Positions 19,930 to 27,837 of a DNA stretch of 64,000 nt are shown here, piece by piece. The stretch covers positions 4,102,600 to 4,166,599 of the forward strand of contig NZ_KK073875.1 in the NCBI RefSeq assembly GCF_000585395.1, written 5' to 3'. The notes under the pieces were generated by a model, which did not search any database, was not told where the DNA came from, and saw nothing but the letters and a program-made list of their open reading frames with translations. This stretch comes from Saccharibacillus sacchari DSM 19268. GTDB lineage: Bacteria; Bacillota; Bacilli; Paenibacillales; Paenibacillaceae. The translations under genes were made by a program, and so were the position numbers. The stretch's first letter is position 1; each line of letters opens with the position of its first letter.

Positions 19930-19958
19930 ATATTAGGCATCTGGAAGCCAAGTGTCAA
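19930..19958 (-). promoter_or_regulatory. Strong sigma-A promoter of metE-yitJ
   Basis: On the minus strand TTGACA (19953-19958) and TAATAT (19930-19935) are separated by exactly 17 bases. Transcription would begin near 19922, giving a leader of only ~65 nt before metE, too short for an S-box riboswitch. A GC-rich palindrome-like stretch sits in this leader. Confidence 0.8.
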
Positions 19959-20249
19959 TCACTCTTAAAAGCCGCCAATACGGCGTTATAGTCAAATTCC
20001 ATGCTCAGCCCTCGGAATTCCTGATAGCCAGTTCCAACGCCCTTTTCACGCTAAAAAGAGCCAATCCCTTGTCCCATAAGGATTCACGATTGCCTAACCT
20101 CCAAAGACAGTCGCACAAGCTTCGAATCGTCTATATCCTGAGGCTATGACTTACTATAGCAAAGACGCATAAGCCAAAAGTCGAGAGAGATCGTCAAAAC
20201 GGACTTCCCGTCGCGATGCAAGGAACGATTCAGCTCTTCATTGCAGGCG

Positions 20250-20282
20250 CAAAAAAGCCAACTGCACGAGTGCAGTTGGCTT
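20250..20282 (-). terminator. Terminator of the lipoprotein gene
   Basis: AAGCCAACTGCAC (20255-20267) pairs perfectly with GTGCAGTTGGCTT (20270-20282); on the minus strand a run of T follows. It begins 13 bases past the stop at 20295. Confidence 0.9.
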
Positions 20283-20294
20283 AAAATGAGCAGC

Positions 20295-21206
20295 TTATTG
20301 TGCGCTGTCTACGACTTCTTGAGGAACGGTAATTGCTTCGATCTCGTTATGCTTCGAAATGGTGCTGTCCATGATCATATGCATCGACATGCTCATGGCT
20401 TGATCGCCTTCTCCGCTTTCCGCCGACATCGTCATATCAATCAGCGATTTGGTCGGATAGAACGTTTCTTTGTTGAGCGCGTAAGTCAGGTTCATTTCTT
20501 CGATGTTCATTTGATCGAGAGCCGCCGCGGATTGTTCGTCGCCGCCTCCCAGCATGTCCGAAGCCATGGATTTGATTTTGTCGCCCGACAACGAAGCGGT
20601 CAGCACGTAATCGTCGCCTTCTTCGGTCACTTTCATGTCGCTGGCCACGGATTTGAATTGGTCAAACGAAGCTTCGAGGTTCGATCCGCTTTCCAGCGTG
20701 GCCATCATTTGCGAACGCTGCTCTTCCGGAAGCTTTCTCCATTGTCCTTCCACTTCCATGTAGACCGCGTCGGCCGTAATGTACTGCTTGATATCGGTCG
20801 AAGCACCTGCCGCATCGGTTTTGATTTCTTGGTAGCCGCTGATCGCCGGATCAAGCACGATATCGGTATTCATGTTCGTTTTGGACGTATTTTCTTCGCC
20901 GTTAAGCGTCATGCTTTGATCGATATTCGCTACCATGTTGTAACTTTTCAGTTCTTTGGTCGCTTCTTGAGCTTTGTTCAGCAGCTCTTCGGCCGACATC
21001 GACGATGCCTCGGCCTCAGCCGCCGGTTCTTCCGCAGCAGGCGTTTCAGTTGCTTCCGCAGCCGGCGCTTCCGTCGTCGTTTCCGCAGGTGCAGTTGTAT
21101 CCGTCGCTGCCGGCGTTTCCGTAGTTGCCGTTTCGTCGTTGTTTCCGCAGGCTGTAATGCTTACAACCAACATCGCCGAAAATACGGCGGTCCAAAGTTT
21201 TTTCAT
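20295..21206 (-). CDS. DUF6612-like surface lipoprotein
   Basis: A 303-aa lipoprotein: signal peptide MKKLWTAVFSAMLVVS with lipobox ITAC, then a low-complexity linker (~residues 24-68) of Thr, Ala, Pro and Glu. The folded part (~75-300) has the pattern of LppX/LolA-like lipoproteins grouped under DUF6612: KAQEATKELKSYNMVANIDQ, QYITADAVYMEVEGQWRKL, ALNKETFYPTKSLIDMTMS. Such proteins probably bind lipid or hydrophobic ligands at the outer face of the membrane; the ligand is unknown. It is flanked by its own terminator and by a start with GGAGGG upstream. Confidence 0.75.
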   Translation of the reverse strand: MKKLWTAVFSAMLVVSITACGNNDETATTETPAATDTTAPAETTTEAPAAEATETPAAEEPAAEAEASSMSAEELLNKAQEATKELKSYNMVANIDQSMTLNGEENTSKTNMNTDIVLDPAISGYQEIKTDAAGASTDIKQYITADAVYMEVEGQWRKLPEEQRSQMMATLESGSNLEASFDQFKSVASDMKVTEEGDDYVLTASLSGDKIKSMASDMLGGGDEQSAAALDQMNIEEMNLTYALNKETFYPTKSLIDMTMSAESGEGDQAMSMSMHMIMDSTISKHNEIEAITVPQEVVDSAQ

Positions 21207-21415
21207 TATGTACCCTCCTGGTTTCTGATAAATATGTCTCTTCGGCTTATTAAACCAAAGTGCCTTATTTTTAACGCTTTTCCGACAATTTAACGTCTAA
21301 AGCGATAAATAACAAAGCTTTTCCATGTTATCAATAGACCTGGCGAGGGAATACCCGTCATTCGAACGAATTGCTGACTGGGGCTTTTTTCATGCAAGAT
21401 CGGGACTTAGGTCTG

Positions 21416-21766
21416 TTAATCCAATTCCGCCCGGGAAAAGAGATCGCGAATCAATGCGTCATCCTCGCAAGCGTCTTTGAATCCGTAAATGAACAGCTCC
21501 AACGCTTCGACATCGTCCGAATAGGCAGCAAACATATCGGCTTCCGGATCAAATTTGACGCGGTCGGCAAGATGCGGCATTTTCTCTTCCAGAAATACGG
21601 AAGCGAGAGAACCCCAATCGTAACCGTTCCCTTCAAACCCTTCGTCCGCACGCTCGGCAAACACTTCATCCTTATAGAGCCCGGCAGTCAAAATCACCGA
21701 GGCTTTGCCTTCACCGTGGTCTACCCACTTGAACGGCTCCATGCTGCGTTTGGCTTCTTCTGTCAT
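21416..21766 (-). CDS. Imm51-like immunity family protein
   Basis: A 116-aa acidic cytoplasmic protein. Segments FAERADEGFEGNGYDWGSLA, SVFLEEKMPHLADRVKFDPE and ADMFAAYSDDVEALELF match my recollection of the immunity protein 51 family of polymorphic-toxin neutralisers. No toxin gene adjoins it, so it may be an orphan immunity gene or serve another role. AAGGAGG precedes the ATG. The assignment rests on remembered family patterns. Confidence 0.6.
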   Translation of the reverse strand: MTEEAKRSMEPFKWVDHGEGKASVILTAGLYKDEVFAERADEGFEGNGYDWGSLASVFLEEKMPHLADRVKFDPEADMFAAYSDDVEALELFIYGFKDACEDDALIRDLFSRAELD

Positions 21767-21980
21767 CTTCTTTTCCTCCTTGATCCGATGTGATAAAAAA
21801 CTCCCTATGTCAGTTTACTACATTATAATAGTACTTTGACCGGATCGGATTTGAGGTTCAGCGTAGTCCATCCATCAATATCCGCTCCGCATCCGTTGGT
21901 TCAATCCGATCGGTCAATCGCAATCCGGAGCGAATGACGCGTAACGGATCGACATGACGCTTAGCGCTCCGAATCGGGGA

Positions 21981-22094
21981 ATTGAGATTTTTAACGGAAA
22001 GAGGCGACGCTTAGCGGTGAAAAAGACTGATTTTAGTGCTGATTTCAGTCACTTTTCCGGTTTAAGCGTCATACGATCCGTTAAAGATTTCAGA
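21981..22094. repeat. 114-bp imperfect palindrome in a 430-base intergenic region
   Basis: The arms 21981-22030 and 22045-22094 are reverse complements over ~50 bases with scattered mismatches: GACGCTTAGCGG...AAAGACTGA against TCAGTC...TTAAGCGTC, and TTTTTAACGGA against TCCGTTAAAGA. The 14-base centre is TTTTAGTGCTGATT. Copies of ACGCTTAGCG also occur at 21957-21966 and CGGATCG/CGATCCG words repeat around it. No gene is seen between 21767 and 22200. The transcript would form a long hairpin. Confidence 0.7.
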
Positions 22095-22200
22095 TCGCGA
22101 AAATGGGTGTTCTAACGGATATGCGATCCGCTAGTACTCTGTATCAGGTTAAATAGTGGGTTTACGTTAGCCGAAATGCACACGGGTCTAGGGCGTGTCT

Positions 22201-22809
22201 TTATTTTTGCTCGGGAATCAACGGAAGACGCTTCAGCCGCTCCGCCAATTCGGCGGGCAGCGGCTCTTCGAGAATTCGAACGATCGCGCGACGGTCCGCT
22301 CCGTTTTGCTCCAGATGATGCTCCAACAGATTCGCTTTTTCGGTCCGACCCATAAGCGCATACGCCGCCAGCCATACTTCCGGACTGGCGATCCGCAGCC
22401 CGTTCCGAACGCCCGCCGTCAAAGCCGGCATCCGGCATTCTTTCCGATCGGCGCGGATCGCGAATCCGATAATAATCTCCACTTCCGGATTCGTTCCTTC
22501 GATTCGCAGTTTGCAGCCGCTTCCGTACAGCTCGCTCGGACCGCTTTCTTCGATCAGCTTCGTTTCGGCAAGCGCCTTTCGCACTTGGGCTTCCGGCGCA
22601 TCGGTCATCAAGTCCCAATCGCGCACGTTATCCGTTAAACCCAGTCCGAGCAGCATGCCGCTTCCGCCGACGACGTAATCGATTCCCGCACGCTCCAACA
22701 AAGAGGTTACGCTTTCCAGCGTGCTTCGCTTTTCGGACATGCCCGAGATTTCTTCCGCAATTCCGCTTTCCGCAGATTCGTATTCCTTTTTATGTACCGC
22801 TCTGTTCAT
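22201..22809 (-). CDS. Nucleotidyltransferase-fold protein
   Basis: About 202 aa. An N-terminal helical stretch is followed by a minimal nucleotidyltransferase pattern: VVGGSGMLLGLGL near residue 45 and the acidic pair VRDWDLMTDAP near 62. EVEIIIGFAIRADRKE could supply the third acidic strand. The C-terminal half is helical (SPEVWLAAYALMGRTEKANL). Substrate and reaction are unknown; aminoglycoside-type, tRNA-type and toxin-type members all share this fold. The frame extends to 22923, but GGAGGGG upstream of ATG 22809 defines the start. Confidence 0.65.
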   Translation of the reverse strand: MNRAVHKKEYESAESGIAEEISGMSEKRSTLESVTSLLERAGIDYVVGGSGMLLGLGLTDNVRDWDLMTDAPEAQVRKALAETKLIEESGPSELYGSGCKLRIEGTNPEVEIIIGFAIRADRKECRMPALTAGVRNGLRIASPEVWLAAYALMGRTEKANLLEHHLEQNGADRRAIVRILEEPLPAELAERLKRLPLIPEQK

Positions 22810-22901
22810 GGTCGAACCCCTCCTTGTTCTCCGCAGCTTGTTTGGCCGGTCGTCTTTTTCGGCTTTTTTGCATTGTACCATGAAGCGCGCCCGAGCAGAC
22901 G

Positions 22902-22936
22902 AAAAAACGCCGGGAAGGCACAAGGCCTTCCCGGCG
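22902..22936 (-). terminator. Terminator downstream of the DUF4241 gene
   Basis: CGCCGGGAAGGC (22908-22919) pairs perfectly with GCCTTCCCGGCG (22925-22936); the minus strand then reads six T. It lies 16 bases past the stop at 22952. Confidence 0.92.
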
Positions 22937-22951
22937 CACGATACGCATCTT

Positions 22952-23590
22952 TTATTCCGACGGACTGTTCACGGCATCGCTTTCCCGGACCACTTGGAAA
23001 TCGGTCAGCAGCGACACGACTTCGTCGTTCTCGTCGATGCCCCAATACGAAGCGTAAAAACCGTCGCCGAAGCCCGAAGCGAACATGATGACGTTCAATC
23101 CGGATTCTTCGTCCGAAGTCAGGTTGCCCCATACGCCGTCATGCTCTTCCAGCACGTCCGCGACCAAATCGTCGTACAGACTGATATATTCGTCGCCGAG
23201 TTCTTCCTGAAGCCGGCCGTCCAACGCTTCCAAAGCGCGGATCGCGTCTTCGTCGGCGAAACTTCCGATGCCCGCATCAACCGGATATCCGAACAACTCG
23301 TCTTCTTTCAGCGTGCTTTTATCCTGTCCCGGACGCACCGCCAACTCCCAGCGCACCGGTTTGTTGTCGGAAAAACGCAGCTCCGCTCCGGCAATCGTGC
23401 CTTTCTGTTCGCTATGCCAAGCATATACCGGGTAAGTGCCGGGCTTGACCTCATATTCGAACGCTTCCAGCGTCGAAGTCAGCGGATCGCAAGCGACCAC
23501 GCGTCCCGAGACGATCTTTAGCGGATCGAGAGGCTGCGGACGCAGCGATCCGTTGGCAGGCTCCAGCAAATCTTGCAAAAATTTCGACAT
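22952..23590 (-). CDS. DUF4241 domain protein
   Basis: A 212-aa soluble protein matching the DUF4241 pattern throughout: VSGRVVACDPLTS near the start, KPGTYPVYAW, AELRFSDNKPVRWELAV, GYPVDAGIGSFADEDAIRAL and the C-terminal GLNVIMFASGFGDGFYASYW. The family is common in Bacillales and is often found near toxin-immunity genes, but no activity is established. GAGGAAGAGAACCT precedes the ATG. The gene ends in its own terminator. Confidence 0.8.
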   Translation of the reverse strand: MSKFLQDLLEPANGSLRPQPLDPLKIVSGRVVACDPLTSTLEAFEYEVKPGTYPVYAWHSEQKGTIAGAELRFSDNKPVRWELAVRPGQDKSTLKEDELFGYPVDAGIGSFADEDAIRALEALDGRLQEELGDEYISLYDDLVADVLEEHDGVWGNLTSDEESGLNVIMFASGFGDGFYASYWGIDENDEVVSLLTDFQVVRESDAVNSPSE

Positions 23591-23671
23591 AGGTTCTCTT
23601 CCTCTCTTTTTCGAGAATAAACGACGTCGCGAATCTTTTCGTTTCTGACGCCGATCGAACAGCCTTTCGCT

Positions 23672-24586
23672 CTACGTACTATGTATACCCTCTTTACCCT
23701 TTTCCGAACGAAGAATTCGATTTCCTTCATCCGGCCTATTCGGTGTCGAAGGCGTATGCTGACGCCCGGCTGCCCGATACCCGCGATAGCAAAACAAAAG
23801 GATTAACAACAAGTCTACGCCGTCGCCGCCGTAATACATCAGCTGCGCGCCAACTCGGGCATCTGCGATATCCGTGCCAAGCGGCGGGGACGCATACAGG
23901 AATTTGCTCAAAATGCCATGCGCCGCAAAAGCCGCGATCATCACGCAAGCCCGAAGTTTCATTCCCGTACGGTGAGGAGAAGGATCGACGGGCAAGATCG
24001 AAGCGGTAAACAGATAACCGGCGGCAAAAACGTGAAAATGAACCAGCATATGCAGCATGGCGGAGGTATGCATCGCCGCGTATAAATCCGTCGTATACAG
24101 CAGCCACAGCCCGCCTACGTTCAACAGCGCCGCGGTAACGGGATGCGTCAAAACGGCGGCCGGACGGCTGCGCAGCAATCCCGTCAGCATCCGGGCAGAG
24201 CGGCGCGGCAAGCTTCGAAGCAGCAGCGTGATCGGCGCGGAATAAACCAACAACAGCGGACCCAGCATGCCGAGCAGCAGATGTCCGAACATATGGGCGG
24301 TAAAACTGCCGTGCGACGCTTGAGCGAGCGGACCGGCGACCGCCGAAGCGCAGGCGAGTATGCCGACGCACGCCAGCAGCGAACGGTAAGCCGGCCAACG
24401 CTTGTAACGGCGCGAGGTCCAAAACGCCGCACCCAGATAGAGCAGCATCAGCGGCAGAGCCAACAGCATGAGCGGAACAAAAGCGGCGACGCCGTGCGCG
24501 GCGTGATGCGCCGACTCGACCGCAGACGCGTCGGCCCCGTGACCATGTCCGGCATGCGCATAAACGAAAACGTTCGCTCTATTCAC
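23672..24586 (-). CDS. CtaG/Caa3-type cytochrome oxidase assembly membrane protein
   Basis: A 304-aa polytopic membrane protein with about seven hydrophobic segments, matching the Caa3-type CtaG family (LAQASHGSFTAHMFGHLLLG, MLGPLLLVYSAPITLLLRSL, HMLVHFHVFAAGYLFTASIL). Conserved histidines lie in the membrane segments, and the N-terminus is unusually His-rich (HAGHGHG...AHHAAHG), which could bind copper. Family members support cytochrome oxidase maturation or copper handling. The start overlaps the end of the DUF2243 gene by eight bases. The C-terminal tail is basic. Confidence 0.8.
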   Translation of the reverse strand: MNRANVFVYAHAGHGHGADASAVESAHHAAHGVAAFVPLMLLALPLMLLYLGAAFWTSRRYKRWPAYRSLLACVGILACASAVAGPLAQASHGSFTAHMFGHLLLGMLGPLLLVYSAPITLLLRSLPRRSARMLTGLLRSRPAAVLTHPVTAALLNVGGLWLLYTTDLYAAMHTSAMLHMLVHFHVFAAGYLFTASILPVDPSPHRTGMKLRACVMIAAFAAHGILSKFLYASPPLGTDIADARVGAQLMYYGGDGVDLLLILLFCYRGYRAAGRQHTPSTPNRPDEGNRILRSEKGKEGIHST

Positions 24587-25100
24587 GCGCCGACGCTCCT
24601 TCGCCGGATTCCGTTTTTTCCCGCCGCGTCCGAATCGTCATGATTATCCCCGCGATCAGCAGCAGTGCGCCGGCTATATTCCAGCTCCAATCGTATACCG
24701 TCAGATCCACGCCGTACCGGATCTGATGAATCTGCATCAGCTTATGATGAACGATTCCGTCATATAGTTGAAAGACCCCGGCTCCCAGCAGCACGCCGCC
24801 AATCCAACGCGAACGGAACCATGCACGCTTCCGGCGCAGATCAGCCAACATGAACAAGGAAGCGACCGAAGCAAACCAGCTGAACGCATGCAGCAGGCCA
24901 TCCGACACCAGTCCCGCTCCCGTCGTGGAAAGATCGTAAAAATGGTGCCAATGCAGCAGCTGGTGAAATACGACTTCATCGATAAACGCGATACACCCGA
25001 CTCCGAACAGAATGCCGGACGTCAAGCTTCGCAATCGACTGTTTCCAATCTCGCGCGGAGGCTGTTTGCGGCTTCCGGCATCGCTTGCAAATTCGCTCAC
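24579..25100 (-). CDS. DUF2243 membrane protein
   Basis: A 173-aa protein with four hydrophobic segments and the DUF2243 marks: LTSGILFGVGCIAFIDEVVF, HQLLHWHHFYDLS and LLGAGVFQLYDGIVHHKLMQ, with many conserved histidines in a membrane setting. Function is unknown; it is commonly next to CtaG-like proteins, as here. The frame runs up to 25235, but AAGGAGG followed by seven bases precedes GTG 25100, which I take as the start. Its stop overlaps the CtaG-like start, so the pair is coupled. Confidence 0.8.
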   Translation of the reverse strand: MSEFASDAGSRKQPPREIGNSRLRSLTSGILFGVGCIAFIDEVVFHQLLHWHHFYDLSTTGAGLVSDGLLHAFSWFASVASLFMLADLRRKRAWFRSRWIGGVLLGAGVFQLYDGIVHHKLMQIHQIRYGVDLTVYDWSWNIAGALLLIAGIIMTIRTRREKTESGEGASARE

Positions 25101-25189
25101 GTTTTCTCCTCCTTTTGTAAAAAAACCTCTTTCTTCTATAACCCTTGTTTTGCGACTTCGAATTTCTGCCGATTTATTGGGTGCTGCAA

Positions 25190-25237
25190 AAAAACAAAAA
25201 AGCTGCCGCTCAGGATGGTTAGTCCCGAACGACAACT
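25190..25237 (-). terminator. Terminator of the MarR gene
   Basis: On the minus strand AGTTGTCGTTCGGGA (25223-25237) pairs, with G-U pairs, to the 25201-25215 arm and is followed by T6-G-T7. It separates the MarR gene from the DUF2243-CtaG pair. Confidence 0.75.
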
Positions 25238-25325
25238 AAAATCAATGCTGCGTCCTGCGATATGTATGAAGACGATGAGATTGGCAGGAATGATGGCCGT
25301 ATTTATGAAGCGGTACTGCCAAATT

Positions 25326-25844
25326 TTAGCGCGCCTTTTCCGAAAAAAGCTGTTGACGTTCGAATTCCGCTCCGGCATGGCGCAGAAATTCGCCGACGAA
25401 AGCCAATTGCTCGCCGCTGTAACCGCCCAGGAAAGTCCGGAAACGTTCTTCTTCGCGCTCGTGCAGTTCGCAATGCGTATCGAACACTTCGCGGCCCGCA
25501 GGCGTCAGGCGGTAATAAATCTCTTTGCGATTGTGACGCATGCGCTCGCGCTTGACCAGACCTTCGCGTACCAGACGCGTTCCGATCTTGGTCACGCCGG
25601 CACGCGACAGACCGATCTTCTCGGCGATGGTCGTTCCGTTGATCGGCTCGTGCCGACCGATGCACTGAATGGCGTTCACCACCGTCAGGTTGCCTACGCG
25701 GCTGCCTGTCTCTTCGTCTTCGATCATGGCGCGAAGTCTGGAAGGCTCCGTTTGTCTATGGCTTTCGTACCGATGCAGGAAATCCAAAATCTGTCCGTAA
25801 AGTTCCGACGGTGCTGTATGTTGACGGTAAACGCTTGCTTCCAT
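25326..25844 (-). CDS. MarR-family transcriptional regulator
   Basis: A 172-aa winged-helix regulator: IQCIGRHEPINGTTIAEKIG, LSRAGVTKIGTRLVREGLVK and RERMRHNRKEIYYRLTPAGR give the recognition helix and wing, flanked by dimerisation helices. AAGGAG eight bases before ATG 25844 sets the start. A Fur-like box lies about 75 bases upstream. The gene is monocistronic by its terminator and co-oriented with the DUF2243-CtaG pair downstream, which it might control. The effector is unknown. Confidence 0.88.
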   Translation of the reverse strand: MEASVYRQHTAPSELYGQILDFLHRYESHRQTEPSRLRAMIEDEETGSRVGNLTVVNAIQCIGRHEPINGTTIAEKIGLSRAGVTKIGTRLVREGLVKRERMRHNRKEIYYRLTPAGREVFDTHCELHEREEERFRTFLGGYSGEQLAFVGEFLRHAGAEFERQQLFSEKAR

Positions 25845-25917
25845 AGCATTCACTCCTTCAGGATATATGGGATGTTTAACTTCAATGTCATTGCTGCTGA
25901 GAACAATATATCCTAAT

Positions 25918-25932
25918 TGAGAATGATAATCA
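25918..25932. promoter_or_regulatory. Fur-like box upstream of the MarR gene
   Basis: TGAGAATGATAATCA matches the 15-base 7-1-7 Fur consensus TGATAATnATTATCA at all but two positions. Related metal regulators (Zur, PerR) use similar boxes, so the metal is not certain. Confidence 0.55.
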
Positions 25933-25988
25933 ACAGAATTTTAAAAAAAATATTTTCCTTGTATACATAAAAGGATGGCTTAAACAAA

Positions 25989-26028
25989 GGAAAACCGGCT
26001 TCCCAAGCCTTTCGGCCGCCGGTTTTCC
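25989..26028 (-). terminator. Terminator downstream of the phosphotransferase gene
   Basis: GGAAAACCGG (25989-25998) pairs with CCGGTTTTCC (26019-26028), with further pairing inside. It lies nine bases after the stop of the minus-strand gene and probably ends the SOS-region operon. Confidence 0.8.
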
Positions 26029-26036
26029 ATTCTCAA

Positions 26037-27062
26037 TTAGATTAAAACTTCAGTTAACAAAAGCTTCAGTTCCGGTTCGTTTCTTCTCATGCGTTCCAAA
26101 TCCCGGGATAACGAATTCGCTTGTTGTTCCAACACGGTCCAGCCGTCTACGCCTTCCCAAAAGCGAGTGAGAAAATGCAGGAAAACGTCCACTTTGCGCA
26201 ACCGCATAAGCAGCGGAATCGTGTCGATTTCTTTTGCGCTCAACATGACGCTTTTGCGAAATCCTTCGGCGAACAGACGGATCGGTTCTTCGCCTTTGGG
26301 AAGCCCGGACAAGATGACCGCCGCATCCATCGCCCGGACGTCATAAGTGCAGAATTCAAAATCCAGCAGCGCTTCGACGATTTCCGGCTCGTCCGCGCGA
26401 ACCAGCAGGTTGGATGCGTTGAGGTCTCCGTGTACGAGCTGATGCGGCAGGCTGCGCAGATGTTCCAATTCGCGCGAAATCTCGGCATAAGCTTCCGCCA
26501 TCCGAACCAGGGAAGGAGCTGCTTTTTTCAACTCGCAAGGCGGGTTCGCAGCCAGGCCGGATACCCGTTCCAGCTTGCAAAGCGGATACGCTTCGCCCAA
26601 TTCGTAATAAGGGCGGTAAGCCGGCTGTCGCCCGGGATCGATCAAAGCCAACGACGCGGACAACTCGCCTGCCGTTTCCCCGAATGCGCGCAGCGGACGA
26701 AGATCTTCGTCTGGCGGACGCACGCCTTCGATATAAGCAAACAAACAAGCAAACCGTCCGCTGCCGTCTTCCAAACGGACCAACGTCTCTCCCTTTGCCG
26801 TGCGCAGCGGCACAGGCGTGCGAAAAGACAATTCCGCTTCGTTTAAGGCCAATAAAACCGCATGCTCGAATTCGATTTTTTCCCGTTCCTGATGCGTTTC
26901 ATACACCCGCAATACATAACGCTCGTGATCATGATCGACAAAACGCGTGGTATTGTTCCAGCCTTTGGCCCCTTCTTGGGGCGTTCCTGCATACTGCGGC
27001 AGGTACTGCCGAACCGCGTTCTCCAATACGCCTTCTGCCGCTTTTCCCGCTCTTCCCGTCAT
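26037..27062 (-). CDS. Aminoglycoside phosphotransferase / homoserine kinase-fold protein
   Basis: A 341-aa kinase-fold protein. The Brenner-type catalytic loop LVHGDLNASNLLV (Asp near 212) and the metal-binding ALLDFEFCTYDVRAMD (Asp near 236) are intact. The N-terminal lobe has GWNNTTRFVDHDHERYVLRV. The family includes aminoglycoside kinases, homoserine kinase II and many kinases of unknown substrate, and nothing here points to antibiotic resistance. GGGAGAG precedes the ATG. It is 31 bases behind the small ORF of the SOS operon in the same direction, so it may be co-transcribed. Confidence 0.85.
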   Translation of the reverse strand: MTGRAGKAAEGVLENAVRQYLPQYAGTPQEGAKGWNNTTRFVDHDHERYVLRVYETHQEREKIEFEHAVLLALNEAELSFRTPVPLRTAKGETLVRLEDGSGRFACLFAYIEGVRPPDEDLRPLRAFGETAGELSASLALIDPGRQPAYRPYYELGEAYPLCKLERVSGLAANPPCELKKAAPSLVRMAEAYAEISRELEHLRSLPHQLVHGDLNASNLLVRADEPEIVEALLDFEFCTYDVRAMDAAVILSGLPKGEEPIRLFAEGFRKSVMLSAKEIDTIPLLMRLRKVDVFLHFLTRFWEGVDGWTVLEQQANSLSRDLERMRRNEPELKLLLTEVLI

Positions 27063-27093
27063 ACGCTCTCTCCCGTCAACTTTTATCCATTCA

Positions 27094-27453
27094 TTATAAC
27101 GCCGTTACGGCGGCAAGACGAGCTTCGATCATCTCTTCCACGTCGCATTTGACGCGGCTCCACATCAACGCCATCCGGTCATGATGTCCGCGGCAAACGT
27201 ATTCGGCATGCAGCTTGTCCTCCATGCGGGTCTGCTTCACGATTTTGATATTGCGGGAACGGAGCTTTTGACGCAGCTCTCTCATCTCGTAACGCGCCTC
27301 TTCGCGCAGACGATCGAGTTGCCTGAGCAAAACGGCACGCGTGCGCAGCTTGGATCCGTCGATCAATTTTATGTCCGCATCCAGCACCCGAATCAGGTAG
27401 GGCAATTCCAGCATCGCCCGTATCAGGGCAAAATCTTCTTCCGTCGCTCTCAT
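27094..27453 (-). CDS. Small conserved-looking protein in the SOS operon
   Basis: A 119-aa basic, mostly helical protein (DADIKLIDGSKLRTRAVLLR, EEARYEMRELRQKLRSRNIK) with a short C-terminal part containing YVCRGHHDRM. No family is recognised. AAAGGAG eight bases upstream supports ATG 27453; a GTG at 27459 is an alternative. It follows the YolD-like gene after 42 bases and runs with the UvrX-type polymerase, so it is probably LexA-controlled. A DNA-repair or mutagenesis role is context-based only. Confidence 0.65.
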   Translation of the reverse strand: MRATEEDFALIRAMLELPYLIRVLDADIKLIDGSKLRTRAVLLRQLDRLREEARYEMRELRQKLRSRNIKIVKQTRMEDKLHAEYVCRGHHDRMALMWSRVKCDVEEMIEARLAAVTAL

Positions 27454-27495
27454 CGGCACGGCTCCTTTCGCGAACGGAACGTCGAATTATGCGGT

Positions 27496-27837
27496 TTATT
27501 CGTCTTTCCATTCGGCACCGGCAATATCCGAATACGCGATTCGGCAAATGCCGGACGCGTTCTCCAATCGAAGCGTTCCCTGTATCGGACTGGCATCGGT
27601 CACGACGCCTTCCACCCATTCGACGGAGGAATTTCCCTGCAACCGAAGCTTGACGGAAGAATGAAGCACGAGCGACCGTTTGACCGCTTCGGCAATATGA
27701 TCCAGTTCGTCCTGATGCAAAATAACGCGCCTGCCTTGATCCCTTTCCGCCGACGCGCGCAGGATGCGCTGTCTGTATTCCGGCAGAATCATGCGACTGG
27801 CTTCCCAAATCCCGTTACCCTCGAGTTTTTTCGTCAT
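27496..27837 (-). CDS. YolD-like protein
   Basis: A 113-aa protein of the YolD-like family (EASRMILPEYRQRILRASAE, GVVTDASPIQGTLRLENASG, CRIAYSDIAGAEW), which accompanies Y-family polymerases in Bacillus and its phages. By analogy with UmuD it is thought to assist the polymerase, though this is not proved. Its ATG overlaps the polymerase stop by four bases (27834-27837). The longer frame to 28065 only shadows the polymerase gene. Confidence 0.88.
   Translation of the reverse strand: MTKKLEGNGIWEASRMILPEYRQRILRASAERDQGRRVILHQDELDHIAEAVKRSLVLHSSVKLRLQGNSSVEWVEGVVTDASPIQGTLRLENASGICRIAYSDIAGAEWKDE

Noticed and set aside
19859-20250. S-box (SAM) riboswitch upstream of metE
   Set aside because: The expected S-box core elements were not found, and the strong promoter lies too close to metE to leave room.
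22182-22200. Second copy of the MITE-like element
   Set aside because: Only 11-12 bases (CTAGGGCGTGT) match one end, with no matching opposite end nearby.
26037-27062. Antibiotic-resistance aminoglycoside kinase
   Set aside because: The kinase fold is clear, but nothing links it to a known resistance enzyme; many relatives act on metabolites.
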